NCBI RefSeq assembly: GCF_000516985.1
Contig: NW_006917093.1
Coordinates: forward strand, 5,861,013 to 5,925,012
Direction of reading: 5' to 3'
DNA length: 64,000 bases
From: Pestalotiopsis fici W106-1
Lineage: Eukaryota > Ascomycota > Sordariomycetes > Amphisphaeriales > Sporocadaceae
Shown: piece by piece, positions 24,884-36,974 of the stretch
Layout of the letters: each line of letters opens with the position of its first letter
How positions within the stretch are numbered: the first letter of the stretch is position 1
The notes under the pieces: model-generated
What the model was told of the DNA's origin: nothing
Databases searched by the model: none
The model's input: the letters and a program-made list of their open reading frames with translations, nothing else
Made by a program: the position numbers and the translations under genes

Positions 24884-25962
24884 GTTGCCGATTCAACCCC
24901 CCAGGAAAACAACGTATACAGACAATGGGGTTTCAATGCTGCTCGGAGGTGAGTTGCATGACTTGCTGGGAGGGGAACCAGGAGTATAGACTGACTTTTT
25001 ATCTATTCGGGAACCAGTGCAAAGATTCATCACATTTCCTGAAAGAGGAAAAAAAAGAAAAAGAATAAAGAAAAAAAAAAACAAAAAAAAACAAATAATG
25101 ATCAGATGTCGCTAACGAATATGAATCATTACTAGGAAACCCCGGATTCTGGTACTTGGCTCGTGACCTCGGAGACGTCTTATGGGCAGCAGGAGAACGC
25201 GCTGCTGTAGAAGCAGTACGTAAAAACAAAGGAAGACGAGTATTGATTGCGATAGCTCAGCCACCTGCAAACCTGCCAATACCCTTGTGAGCCAGGAGCG
25301 TGATGTACGATGGGGCCCAGTACGGCCGACGGGATTGCAGTGGACAAAACAATTGGCATACAGACAAGAGACAGACGCGTCGTATGTCTACCCTAGAGAA
25401 CGGGTGCAGGTAAGGAGATCTTTGAAGTCATAGTCCCCGGTGGACCCCGGCCGACCTAGCCCATACACTTCACTACGTACCTATATACAGGCTTGGAAAT
25501 GTTGTAGTGTATGTAGCAGCCAGGCTGGGTGGGTGGATGTCTAGTCCTTGCTTTGTGGCATTGACGCTCGTCTATCGTGCCAAGATCTGAAAGATCGAGA
25601 GCGTCAGGCATTGATGGCGAGTCACGCTGTCCATGACATACATGTTGGCCGAGTCCCGAGAAGCGAGACCGCCGCCCGGCCGTACCTACAGTATAAGAGG
25701 CCCCTTGACTACCTCAAATAGGCATTGTGGCGTTGTAGGAAAAGCAGTCAGGATGGGCTTTGGGATAGCTTTGGGGCAGCTTGGAAAAGGCTATTTGCTG
25801 TTGACATAGTCCACAAGACCCCAAAGGGATCGTCGCAGCCAACTCATATGCTCCAGTTGTTGCATTACTTCTACTCTTGTGTGTGGTGGACCTTGGACGG
25901 GAGGGGAAGAAGAAGAAAAACCAAGCAGTCTGTCAAGTCCAAAAAAGCTGCCGCTCGTCTGT

Positions 25963-25990
25963 CTACCTAGCAACCTAGTTAGCTAGGTAG
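25963..25990. repeat. Inverted repeat, 9-bp perfect stem
   Basis: CTACCTAGC and GCTAGGTAG flank a 10-nt loop. It is built from the same CTACCTA/TAGGTAG words that recur elsewhere in non-coding DNA of this window. Function unknown. Confidence 0.85.
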
Positions 25991-26186
25991 GCTACCCAAC
26001 AAGCAAAGCTAGCTAAAAGGTACAATTTGTGGGAATCTTGGAAAATGACGTCTCGTGCTATTCGCATAACCAGGACCTACAGTAGGGCCGCCGCTACCTA
26101 TTGTAACCCAGCGCAGGGCTATTCAGCAGGCTTGTGAGTGGAGCCTCTCTTTTGATTCCCCGTGGTCATGTTCGTTCTGCTACCTT

Positions 26187-26226
26187 CGACGACGACGACG
26201 ACGACGACGACAACAACAACAACAAC
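26187..26226. repeat. (CGA)n(CAA)n compound microsatellite
   Basis: About eight CGA units run directly into about five CAA units. It lies in non-coding DNA. Confidence 0.95.
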
Positions 26227-27842
26227 GAACTGTTGCTAAATTGGTCCCATCCAGTATACACGCGCTCATGAATTGTCTCAGCTGCCTGCATATTGACAAC
26301 TGACTGGAGGCTAATAGGGACGAAAGAAGCGGCCATGATTCAATATTGTCCATGCTTGTGACTACTGCTGCTATTCCGAGGTTGACAAACCAGCCATGTA
26401 CATTCCGTTGCAGGGTAAGTAGTTATGTACGTAGCGCATTTCTGTGCCGTCTCATGCTAGAACTCGGACTTGCGTGGCTCTGGCAACGTGACTGATGAGT
26501 AGACAGCTTGTGCAACTGCAGAGTATTTGGTTCTCCTTTTCTTTCCCTTTACCTCGAGCGTGTTATTCTCAGGTCTCTGCAAGGTTGAGTAAGCAAGCAA
26601 GAGATCAAGTAGGCAAGAATTCCCAAAGATTCGGCCACTGAGGCTCTTCTCCGTTACACCCTCCGCTTCCAATCCGACTGGTTGGCTGCAATGTCGACCA
26701 CCTGACGGCCCGTTTGACCGGATAGGGGTGTTGAGGACTTGAACGATCGGACGAATTGAGCACGAATACTACCTGGCTACCAGACTTGGGGTTCGTCAGG
26801 TGTAGTCTTTGGAGAAGCTCTGGCAAATCTATCGGGTATGCAGATCAAGAAGAAATGGCCCCAACTCTACCTACATTTGACACTTTTGTCCCCCCCTCCC
26901 CAACCCCAAGCTTTACCCCAGCTTTTCCCCAGCTCGGCGTAGTTGACAAGTGCGTCAGCAAATCATCACGAGTTGTTATCGCCAGACCAACCACTACACA
27001 ACAACCATAGACATGCTTTGGAAGAGTCCTAGCAAGTTGCATAGTTTCACCCCTTTCCTTTCCTTTTGCTCTTCTTTTCTTCTTATTTTCTTTAGTATTG
27101 GGCCTGGAGCATAGTTTGGATGCTGTGGGCGTCCCAATCTTGATTGCCACCATGTTGACTGTCACTCACTCACAAGTGTGCAGTTCTATTCGGTCCCCTC
27201 GCGAATGCCTGTTGCCCGAACAATGACATATACACACTGCCCTATCCCGCTCATGCAATGAGCTTGAACCGAACCCCAACATCTGGCGAAATAAACATCC
27301 CAGTATTGAACATGGTATAGACCAACTATCATTATTCGATCACGAAGGCGAAAAGGCAAGAACATATGACATGAATATCAGAGGGTTTTCTTTGGGCTTG
27401 ACACGCGCATTAGGCATCGTCCATTGCACAAAACAAACACGGTATTCTGATCGTAGGCCATCTCAACACAGTCTTAATACCAACTTGATATTCCTCTTCT
27501 TGGGACCATGTCGAGAGCGCCTCCACTCAAGAATCCAGATGCGATGGATACTATTTCGTCGATGTGCGTCGACTATAGCTAAGATGTTTTGCCATTGACT
27601 GTACAATTCACTCTTGCTAGATAATGTGCCCATAATAAAGGCTGCTGAGAGCACAATCGCGCAGTCGAGCAGGCTTAGGGGATCCGTGGATGAACTTGAT
27701 TAAGATCATTAATAAGAGATGTCAAGTCTGGCAGATGACGAAACACATGTTGCCAATGGAACAAGGCAATCTAACCATTGGCTTCGAGCTCCATCTCCAG
27801 CTTCAGCTACGGCTGCGGCTTCTCAATGCTGGCTGGTGACAG

Positions 27843-28138
27843 TCTTGGTTTAAACCAAGAAGTCTTGTTTTTTTTTTTTAAAAAAAAAAAATAATAACAA
27901 TTGTCGCAGTATTTGCCCAAGTAATGAAGACACCCTGCATGCAGGACTGAGACATTACAAGTGGGCGCTCCAATGTAGCCGCCTATATTTGATTACACCG
28001 TTGGTAGCTTATTGCTAATGTAATTTGTGCAGGCCTAATCACACCCGTGGACACCTCCACGACCCTCTTACGTTATATATACTAGGCATATATATACATA
28101 CGTGGTGAGTGGGTGTAACCAATATACCTCAGAGGTAT
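27843..28138. repeat. Cluster of five inverted repeats
   Basis: Within 296 nt: TCTTGGTTTAAACCAAGA (27843-27860, perfect 18-bp palindrome); T12 followed by A12 (27868-27891); CCTGCATGCAGG (27934-27945); TATATATA-N7-TATATATA (28074-28096); and ATACCTC-A-GAGGTAT (28124-28138). The group lies 0.33-0.63 kb upstream of the UTP3 start. Function unknown. Confidence 0.85.
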
Positions 28139-28472
28139 GTCGCGAGAAACGAGTATCATATTGGGTGGACCCTGAAGAACAAACGTATTGTCAATCGTTC
28201 TTGAGCACACTTGAGGGTGATTGGTTGAGGCTTATGGAAGGTAGGTACTAACAGTAGGTTCGTTCCTATGTCCCCATAGAGACTGGCTGGTTGGCCTAAC
28301 TAACCCACCCATGAAAAAAAGTGGTGGGGTCGCTAATCGATAAGCATTGCAACAGGGAAAAAAAAAAGTACTGGGCATTGCACGACAAGCCTTTGGCTAT
28401 CTACCGAGACTTCGACATCTTGCTATTCCGCCCTGCCATTACAAACTCCGACAACCCACAGAGCTGCCCACC

Positions 28473-30511
28473 ATGGCCAAGAAGAGAAAGGCTTCCAGTA
28501 ATACTACTGAGCCCAAAGGCCCGCGCGAGTACGACCCAAAAGATGCGCGCCTCGGCCCCGTCACGACCTATGAGGATGTCGCCGACGACCAGGAGAAGTA
28601 CTGGATGGAGCAGGATGCCATCATGTTCAACGACGGACCAAAGTCCAAGAAGCAGCGGCGCGCCGAGGAGGAAGAGGAGTTTCTTGAAGATTCCGAAGAA
28701 GAGGTTTTGGCCTACGACCAAGATTCCGACGACGACGACGACGACGACGACGAGCTAGAAGAGCTCGCCCGCAACGCAAAGAAGTTTTCCAAAAAGGCCA
28801 AGGCTGCAGACTCAGAGTCTGACGGGGGCGACCGAGAAGAGGAAGACCCGGGCTGGTGGGGTTCGTCCAAGAAGGAATACTACGATGCCGACCAAATACA
28901 AACCGAGGCCGATGCGCTCGAGGAGGAGCAGGAGGCGCGGCGTCTGCAAAAGAAGCGACTGGCTAAGATGACAGATGAAGACTTCATCTTCAATGAGGAC
29001 GAGTGGCTCGCAGAGAAACCAGAGGAGAAGGAGGACGCGGAAGTGGTCACCGAAGTGCTCAAGGATGTCGAGATTCCAGAAGACATGTCGGCCGAGGAAA
29101 GGTTACGTATCCTGCAATCTCGATACCCAGAGCTGGAATATTTGGCAGAAGAGCTTCTCGAGCTGCAGCCCTTACTGGTTACACTGCAAAAGGAGGCTGA
29201 TGGCCAGACGAGGAAATCCGTCGCCACTGTCAAATATCGTGTTCTCGGCTGTTATGTCGCCACGTTGGCCATGTACTTTGCGACTCTGACCTCCCCAGCT
29301 CGCGATTCCAACGGCAGTGTCAAGGCCCTCGATCCAGCCGAGCTGCGAGACCACGAAGTCATGGGCACTCTGCTTCAATGTCGTGAGGCGTGGCAGCGTG
29401 TAAAGGATTTGAAGGCTCCCAAGCCTGCCGAGATAACAGCAGCCGCCCGGCAACCGGCGGACGAGGACTCGTCATCTGTGGATGACATCACCCTCGCATC
29501 GCCAAAGGCTTCCAACGACGTTACCCACACGAATAAGGAAAAGAGAAAAGCCAAGCAAGCGCAGCGCAAAGCCCAGGAGATTGAGGACTCCCTTGCAGAT
29601 CTGTCGACACTGGTGTCGAAGGCAAAGAAATCGAAGAAGACAAAGACAGAGGCCATTCCCGACGACAATTCAGACTTTGGTGAAGAGGAAACTATGGATT
29701 CCAAGGCAGCGGCAGAAAAGGCCGCCCGCAAGAAGAGTCTGCGCTTCTACACCTCCCAGATTGTCCAAAAGGCCAACAAGAGAGCTGGTGCTGGAAGGGA
29801 CGCGGGTGGTGATATGGATATTCCCTACCGAGAACGACTCAGGGATCGCCAAGCCCGTCTCAATGCTGCCGCGGAGAAACGTGGCCAGAAGGATTCGAAG
29901 CACGGCGCTGACCTGGGCGATGACAGCGATGATGAAAATCAGAAAGCTGCTGCAATCAGGGACGACGAAGATGAATATTATGACATGATCGCCGCAAGAA
30001 GCAACAAGAAGAAGTCCGAGAAGACCGCAAGAGCAGAAGCATTGGCCGAAGCATCAAAGGCGGACAGGGTTGTAGAGCAAGAGGTCATTGGAGAAGATGG
30101 CAAGAGAAAGATCACGTCAGTACTTTTCCTGCGGATATTGGCAAAAGGGCAGAAAAGGATGCTAACTATGATACAGGTATGCCATCGAAAAGAACAAGGG
30201 ACTTGCACGTAAGTATACTCCTTTCTGTTCTCGACTTCTACTCGGACCAGACCAAGGCTGCGAAAAACATTATCGCAATCTATGTTCCCCATTTGAGAAG
30301 GCTCAATTGCTAACGTGTCTTGTTAATAGCCAAGCGGAAGAAGGAGGTCAGGAATTCGCGTGTCAAGAAGCGTATGAAGTATGCAGAGAAGCAGAAGAAG
30401 CTCAAATCGATGAAGTCGACGTACTCGGGAGGAGAGGGTCGCGGCGGTTACAAGGGCGAACAGACAGGTATCAAGCCAGGCTTGATCAAGAGTGTCAAGC
30501 TATCAAAATAG
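28473..30511 (+). CDS. UTP3: Sas10/Utp3, small-subunit processome protein
   Basis: Exons 28473-30115, 30177-30208 (32 nt) and 30330-30511 give 618 residues. The start ATG is in strong context (CACCATGG). The N-terminal half is acidic, with a (GAC)n-encoded Asp run at about residue 88. The Sas10/Utp3/C1D domain covers about residues 210-330 (RYPELEYLAEELLELQPLL). The C-terminal Sas10 domain is assembled across both introns (KRKITYAIEKNKGL, then PKRKKEVRNSRVKKRMKY) and ends GIKPGLIKSVKLSK. The family acts in the nucleolus in 18S rRNA maturation as part of the SSU processome. The first intron has a GCTAAC branch point 9 nt before its AG, which is close. Confidence 0.95.
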
Positions 30512-31148
30512 AGAATCATATAATTCAAGACGAAATACATCAGAAAAATTCCTGGCCTCGTAGGGGCTGGTCACATATCCCATATCACCAGGAGATAGGC
30601 ACTCACCCTGTTGTCTGTCAAGACATAATCATCAACACTTTGTGGGATAACCGGATGGTGTTTCCATTGCGCAATAATTGCTGGGCTGACAACATACACA
30701 CAAGTCATAACCTTACAACCCCGACAAAGTATTTAGTGAAGAAGCAATGACGTTAGTTGAAGGTCCTTCTCACCATAAATGATGTCACATTTGGTGGCCC
30801 GGTGCGCAACACCTGCGCTGGTCATCTTGAAGAGAAATGACAAGGTGCCGTTGGTGTGGAAGGTCTCGTTATCAATGCACTGTGGACGGAAATGATCCAC
30901 ACGAAATGCCTTGCTTCTGTGTCGGCGATCATGCTGCGTTTGAGCTGCAGGGAACTGCAACCAGAGGATCGCCGTTCTTGGGCCCCCAAAAGAAAAGAAA
31001 AAAAGAAAAAAAAGGGAACTATATTCAATATAAAGTTGATTCGCTTTCTTTTCCCTCTCCCTCCACCCTTTACAATACACTTGAATCCTACTCATTTCTA
31101 AACAGACCCAGTCTGTCACTCCTTGTTTTTCCTGACACAAACGACGAA
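30512..31148. other. Intergenic between UTP3 and a small spliced gene
   Basis: Mostly 3' region of UTP3 plus the promoter of the next gene. The minus strand at about 30760-30960 reads like a coding fragment (see findings) but has no credible start, so it is not called as a gene. A homopurine stretch lies at about 30988-31016. Confidence 0.5.
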
Positions 31149-31472
31149 ATGTCATCGAAGGCGACTAGAAATCATGTTTCCGTACATAGGCATGTTGATA
31201 CTTGTGAGTGGCGAAATCCTAGTACTGATCATAATTTCTACAATGGGCACCCCGACTAACGTCTGGTCTGCGCAGCGACGAGCGTCTTTGAATCCCACGG
31301 CTCGGCCACGAGTCCAGGCGCGCAAGCCGTTGACTCAATAGACGACCAAACTATATGCGATCATAGGGGCAACAGACACAGCAAGGCAGGACCAGGGGAG
31401 GACGAAGTGGATGATGATATCGAACAGAATATCAAGGAATATGACCAAGAATATACTGACCAAAGTCACTGA
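31149..31472 (+). CDS. Small acidic protein of unknown function (83 aa, one intron)
   Basis: Exons 31149-31203 and 31276-31472. The intron starts GTGAGT and ends GCGCAG, with a GACTAAC branch point about 18 nt before the AG, and joining the exons keeps an open frame of 84 codons including the stop. The protein begins MSSKATRNHVSVHRHV and has a strongly acidic C-terminal half (GEDEVDDDIEQNIKEYDQEY). It has no signal peptide, membrane segment or domain that I recognise. It sits between UTP3 and NRDE2, converging on NRDE2 with 177 nt between stop codons. The gene rests on intron quality and frame rather than homology. Confidence 0.55.
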
Positions 31473-31649
31473 GAAGCATACGGGATTTTGAACAGTTTGA
31501 TGTGTGAAAATAGATTATTGGGATCTTGGCGGAAGAACAACCCTGGTTATAAAACCCGACAATGTCAAGTGGAAGGATCGTGATGGTTTTGATGCTCGAC
31601 TATCGACATGAATTAGAGCCGTCGTGTATCAGACAGGCCCATCTGTATG

Positions 31650-34600
31650 TTACCGCTGTCTTTCTTCCTGCTTCAAAGTGCTCTTCCAATTCTCAACAAA
31701 CACATCTAGTTCGACATGCACCCGAAGGCCTTTGTCACAGAGTGTACTGTAAACTGATTTCAGCTCCGATGTGTCCATGTCTCGAGCCAGGGTGACAAAT
31801 GCCTCCATGAAAACGTCTTTTGACCACGGACATCTCTGGATAGCTCGATAGAATACAGATTTCGCTTTGAGCCGCAGCTCTCTCTTTCCGTGACAGTAAC
31901 GGATGTAGGATATCCAGATGCCGGTGTTATTTTTGCATGTGTTGCTTTCAACAGCTCGTTCAAAGGCTGCACAAGCGGAGTGAGCGTTTCCAGTAGCTAT
32001 TTCATACCGTATGGCGAAAGCGCGACTGCTGGCACAGTCATTCGCTTTACTGAGGACCGTCTCGTCCAGGATGGAGCGTACTCGATCTTCTATGCCCAGG
32101 CGATCCTCGCGCCAGGCGTACAAGCTCAGGAAAATCGTGTTTCTTGGAAATGCTAGAGTATAGCCCTCAACACATTCGCGAAAGAAACCTGGCCTATATG
32201 GACTAAACGAAGAAGATAAGCTCGAGCAACGAGAATAAAATTTGTACAATGATCCAAGCACACTTACCCGTGACTGGCATGGTAGTAAAGTAGCTGCGCA
32301 GCGAATTGGAACAACGTTTCCTGTGTTTGACTGCCTGCCAAACCTCGTGACGTAAGTTGGGCGGAAAACGTGTTGATATTGGCCACCGCTAACCATACAT
32401 CCCCTTGTACCCCCGATTGAGATTCCTTGCCGCTCATGCCCGTGACGTATTCCAATAGCGATAGAGCCTCTGTATATGCTTCTGCATCGTCTACAGCTCT
32501 TGAAGACAGCATTTGATCCCGATTTCTGGTCAAAAACTCCCTAGTTTGGAGTACTCGAGCCGGAGAGACTGGGTCTTCAGGCGCCTGCCCTCCTGCAGCC
32601 AGGCACAGTTGAGCTAGAGCCTTTGTGAGTTGACCATTTTCAAGTTCCATCCAAGTCTGGGAAACGCATAACCGCACTCGATCTTTCATTGTCAATCCTG
32701 CCAGCCCCAATGCCGCTGACAAGATGCTTCTTGCGGCATCCTTGTTACTCTTAGAATACTCTGACCTAGCGAAACCGAGGTACAGGTCTACGTGGCTTGA
32801 ATGATCCTTCAAAAGAGACTTGGCAGTCTTCTTCCTACTGCCGGGGTTGTTGATATGATCAAAAGCAAGATAGTATGTAGCAAGTCCAGCATTTTTGAAG
32901 GACACGACTAGCTGCTTTAAGACGTTCGACACCAGACTGTACTGCTCAGGTAGCAGAACCTCTTCGGCCGGTTGCATGAGCCTGAACCAATCTGAGAGAG
33001 GAAAGGCCACCTCTACCGTCTTGACGTGGCTCTGCATCTGTGAGGCAAAATCAGGCCGTTTCATATCGGATGAAACGGATTCTTGCTGACGGGTTGGCTT
33101 TTGGTCAGTAATGTATGCTTTTTGGCCGCCGTTCATGAATTGGTCTACAAGAATTGATCGAATAGCAGAGCTTGAGCCAAAAACGGGAGGCATTTGACAA
33201 AAAACAAGGAATGCATCAAGTATTTGTTGCTGGATTAGTGGCTGTGACGCCCGAGGTGAGATGAATAACAGATCCTCAAAGTCAGAGAACATGACGACAC
33301 GGTAAGGGTCATCGTCTATGCCATCATCCAAGGTGCGTGCCGGAGCCTTGGCCCCCTCAGCCTTCTGTTTCTCCACGGCTGCCCAGGCCTTATAAGGATC
33401 CCTCGTGTGCGGTGGGGTGAAATTGTCATACAATCTGGGCTCCGGTGGCTCTTGTGATTCCTGGTTGCTCTCGTAGGAAGCCCAGCCCTGCGCATCCTGC
33501 TCTCCGATACGCGGCACCTCGCTTTCCCAGAAATTGCGAAAGCTTGACAAGGCCGCATCGGGGGGTCCGTCTACCAAATTCAGTGGCCGTTGGAAGTGAA
33601 GCTCGAGCATAGCCTGCCACACTGCCGTCGCCAACTCTGCATAACCAGAATCTGCAATGAACTGGAGTGCTCTTGAGAAAACAATGACCAGCTGGCTGTA
33701 GAGCACCTGTCTGCCTGGATCCAAGTTCTCCCTGGCGAGCTCGGATTTAATCCAGCTTAATCTCTGGACGTAACTCTGTTTGATGCTTTGGTACGAGAAT
33801 TCGGGCAGATTAGACTGCTGGAAAGCCATAAAGGCCGTCCAGACTTGGAAGTCGTTTCCATGAGTTGTCATCAACTCTTGCCATCGCTGACTGGCAGTCT
33901 TGTTGTCCCAGATCTTCTCCCCCTCCAGCATGATGCGGAGGCGCAACTCGGTCACACGATCGGAAGACTGGCAGTGCCTCATGGCCTTTTCAAGCATTGA
34001 AAGCTTGATGTCTGCATAACTCTTGATTTCGGCTTGCGTGGGATTGCGGTCATTGGAACTATGAAGGTCGCGAAGTACATCTTGATGCTCTACAAGCTCA
34101 ATCCAGGAAGAAACGTCCGATGGGTCATCCTTGATCCGTGCAGTCAATTGAACGCCCTTTTTCTTGATCGGATCCAGGCATTCAGAAAGGTCATAGTTGG
34201 CGGACGAATCGCTGTCATAGGTCTCATCGCTTTCCGAGTCTTGATGCTTTTTGCTCATTCCATGGATAGACCTGTACGATGGTTGTTGATCTTCCGCCAA
34301 AGAGATGTCAGACCCAGAGCGGCCACGCTTCTGCTTCTTAATCGGCACAAGAGGTAGAAAGTCCTCTGTTCCGTTGAATGACGCGGACTTATCCTGCCGT
34401 ACACGCACCAGGTCCCCGGTACCGCGAGCAGATTTGGTGAGGACGCTCATTCGATCCCGACTGAGCTCGGAACCACCCTCACGGTAGCTGCGCAGGAGAA
34501 AGACTTCGCGATTTCCATGTGGCTCAGTTCTAAAGAAGGCATCGGACCCAAGCAGTCGACCTCTGCCAAATCTGCGATATGATGGGATCGCATACCGATC

Positions 34601-34942
34601 ATTGCAGCCATAGCGCCTAATTAGCGGATCACCTCGCTTGTCAATGGCGAAAAGCTCATCTTTGGCGCCGCGAGAAGATGGTGCTGGGCGGTGGGATATA
34701 TCAGACCGGGAGCCCGAGATGTTGTTGTCCTCAGGGCTTTCCGGCGTCGAAGATTGGAAGGCTTCCCTAGAGGATGCGTTATTTTGGCGGTTACGAGATC
34801 GTCGCTGATAGCTTTGAGCGCTGGTATCCTCCGTCTGCTGGATCTTCCTGTGGCTCTGTTTCTGTTCCGGGGATGGAGCACGCTCCAGCTTTCTTTTGAA
34901 CGACCCAAACTTGGGCACGCTCGAAGGCCCCTGAGACGGCAT
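31650..34942 (-). CDS. NRDE2 family RNA-surveillance protein
   Basis: Exons 34942-32268 and 32202-31650 give 1,075 residues; the 65-nt intron (GTAAGT...TTTAG) splits a Gly codon. The N terminus is basic and Ser-rich, typical of a disordered nuclear region. The NRDE-2 domain begins at about residue 255 (DDPSDVSSWIELVEHQD, AEIKSYADIKLSMLEKAM, LMLEGEKIW-like) and continues into HAT-like helical repeats up to the C terminus (WISYIRYCHGKRELRLKAKSVFYRAIQRCPWSKDVFMEAF). Homologues are C. elegans NRDE-2 and S. pombe Nrl1; they work with the Mtr4-type helicase in RNA decay, splicing fidelity and nuclear RNAi. The gene diverges from the CLC gene across a 2-kb shared upstream region. Confidence 0.93.
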
Positions 34943-36974
34943 GTTTGGCCTGGATCCTATATTGTAATCATTTCAGCGTATTGCAGATGCCCTGAAGCAC
35001 GGTGGTTTCCAGTAAAAGATGACATGAATATAAGTCGTTATCGAATAATCAAGCACCTTGGGCACGTGTAGTAGAACGTGCTTGTGCTACGGCGGCTGTG
35101 CACAGCTGGCGCTGGAAAAGATGGTGCCATGCATACATAGTACCTACTGCCCGGCCCCCCACCCATGGATTGGATTACCCTGACACAACCCTTACCTACT
35201 TGGTACTTACCTCGATTCCGAGACTCTACCTTACTGTGTACTTGAACCATGAGAGAGGCTCGGCTGGTACTTGAGACGCTGTTCCTGCATTGATAGCTCA
35301 CTTTAGTCTCGAGTGTTTCATGTCAAAACTGGTATAGTGTATCTAGTAAGAGGCAACAACGTCTCGCGCATGGCTGAGGTATTAAGTAAATGCCTGGAGA
35401 ACATGACATGATGATGCTGAGCTTGGCCAAGTGGTGGTGAGGAGGGTTAGGAAGTGCACCGATGCAATTTATCACCCAGCTTATACTCCTGTGCCTACAT
35501 TCCTACATTAAGGTTAGGTATGCGTCGTATTGAAATCGGCTGTCATAGCTCTACAGAATAGGCAATGTCTCTTGGGGTCACTGCATACGTGTGCAACGTT
35601 ATTTGGCTTGGTTGAAAGTTTCGCCTTGCTTTCTCTCTCTGTTGCTAAACCTGCATCTTCATAATCCCGTCACTTTTTGGAAACTTTCAGTCATGTCAAA
35701 AAATCCATCTCTAGTGCCTACATGCAGTGGCAGTTGTAGACAACTTAGAATTATCGGCATCTAAATTTCTTTTTTTTTTTTTTTTTTAATACGAAAACAG
35801 GCAGGACAACTCCAAGAGAGCCAAGTCTGTACTTATTGCCCGAGTCAAACTGCCTGCCATGGTTCATTGCCCTCCACTGATGCGCGTGCCGCGTCAGATC
35901 CATAAATGCTGTGGTGCTCTCAGGGCCAGTGAATGATGTAGTTGAGACAGGTTCAAGTCATTTGGGACCACTGGGGGGGCGCACGAGATATGCAAGTCCT
36001 AGCGGTCTCTGCAGCTTAAAGGTCGCTAAAGCGCGCTAAAGCTAGGATGGTGCTTCGATTTCAGGGTCCATCTGTTGACTTTGAGGGCCCGGTGACCATG
36101 CCAACTTGACCATTGTTGATCAATCACATGGGTTACCTTACCTTGGATGTACTTGACCTACAAGACCTACATACAGTACATGCTAGTATCAATACACCAA
36201 TACATTTTAGCTTCTTTGCGTGCTATTTTCCAACAAGGCGATAGAATGTCATTCTATCTTTCTTCTTGCTGACCGCCGTGAAGGATGGGGCAATAATACT
36301 CTTTCTTGCATGATCATTCATTGCTCTGCTCGTACGCTCCTTCGTGCCTATCCTCCCACCTTTGTTCGGTGGTTATTGGCGCAGAGCCTCTCGCTTACCT
36401 GGACCTACCTACCTGGGTGATCAACAACCTCTTTGAATCTACATACCTGAGGTGACCTCTGTTGTCTCGCATGATACTTGCCTTACCTACATACATTACA
36501 TACATTGCCAGGCAGGTGAGTAACTACATTCACTCTCTCCCGTGGTAACGGATCAATCTACCTGCCGAAATACCACACCTATACTACACGACGCCGATCC
36601 GCTCGGCAACACTGGCCAGACCCCACGCGCGTATAGACAGCACCCTTGCCATTGATGATTCCGGGGCTTCGCTGTTGGCACTTCATTTGAGTCTTGCGTG
36701 TGTGACTGACCCGTTGCAGAGGTATCTGCACCTGAACGCGTCGACCTGACGGCCGCCATCGTCTATTCGCCACAAACACGGGCTCTCTTTGGTGCCCCAG
36801 TGTGAAGGTGATAGTACAACACCGACAAGCAAGTCCGGCCCTGCTCCGACCCGCGAACGAAAAGTGCGCCGCCAAGCTGCTGTCACGAACCGAGCTGCCC
36901 GAACATCCCTCTCGGGCCCCGGTGACGCGGCCCTATGTCACACAAAGAGTCATCAATCTAGAGAGTCTACCACC
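34943..36974. other. 2-kb divergent promoter region, NRDE2 / CLC
   Basis: No gene is supported. It contains a T run at about 35770-35787 and several short TACCTA-type runs (35200-35215, 36403-36414, 36483-36510). The last roughly 200 nt stay open in frame with the CLC start but contain no upstream in-frame ATG. Confidence 0.6.

Larger units (their letters stand above)
24884..28472. other. 3.6-kb intergenic region upstream of GH64 and UTP3
   Basis: No gene is supported on either strand. It serves as the promoter side of two divergent genes. Contents: an A-rich run at about 25050-25095, a 9-bp inverted repeat at 25963-25990, a (CGA)n(CAA)n microsatellite at 26187-26226, and a group of inverted repeats at 27843-28138 (listed separately). 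Confidence 0.6.
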
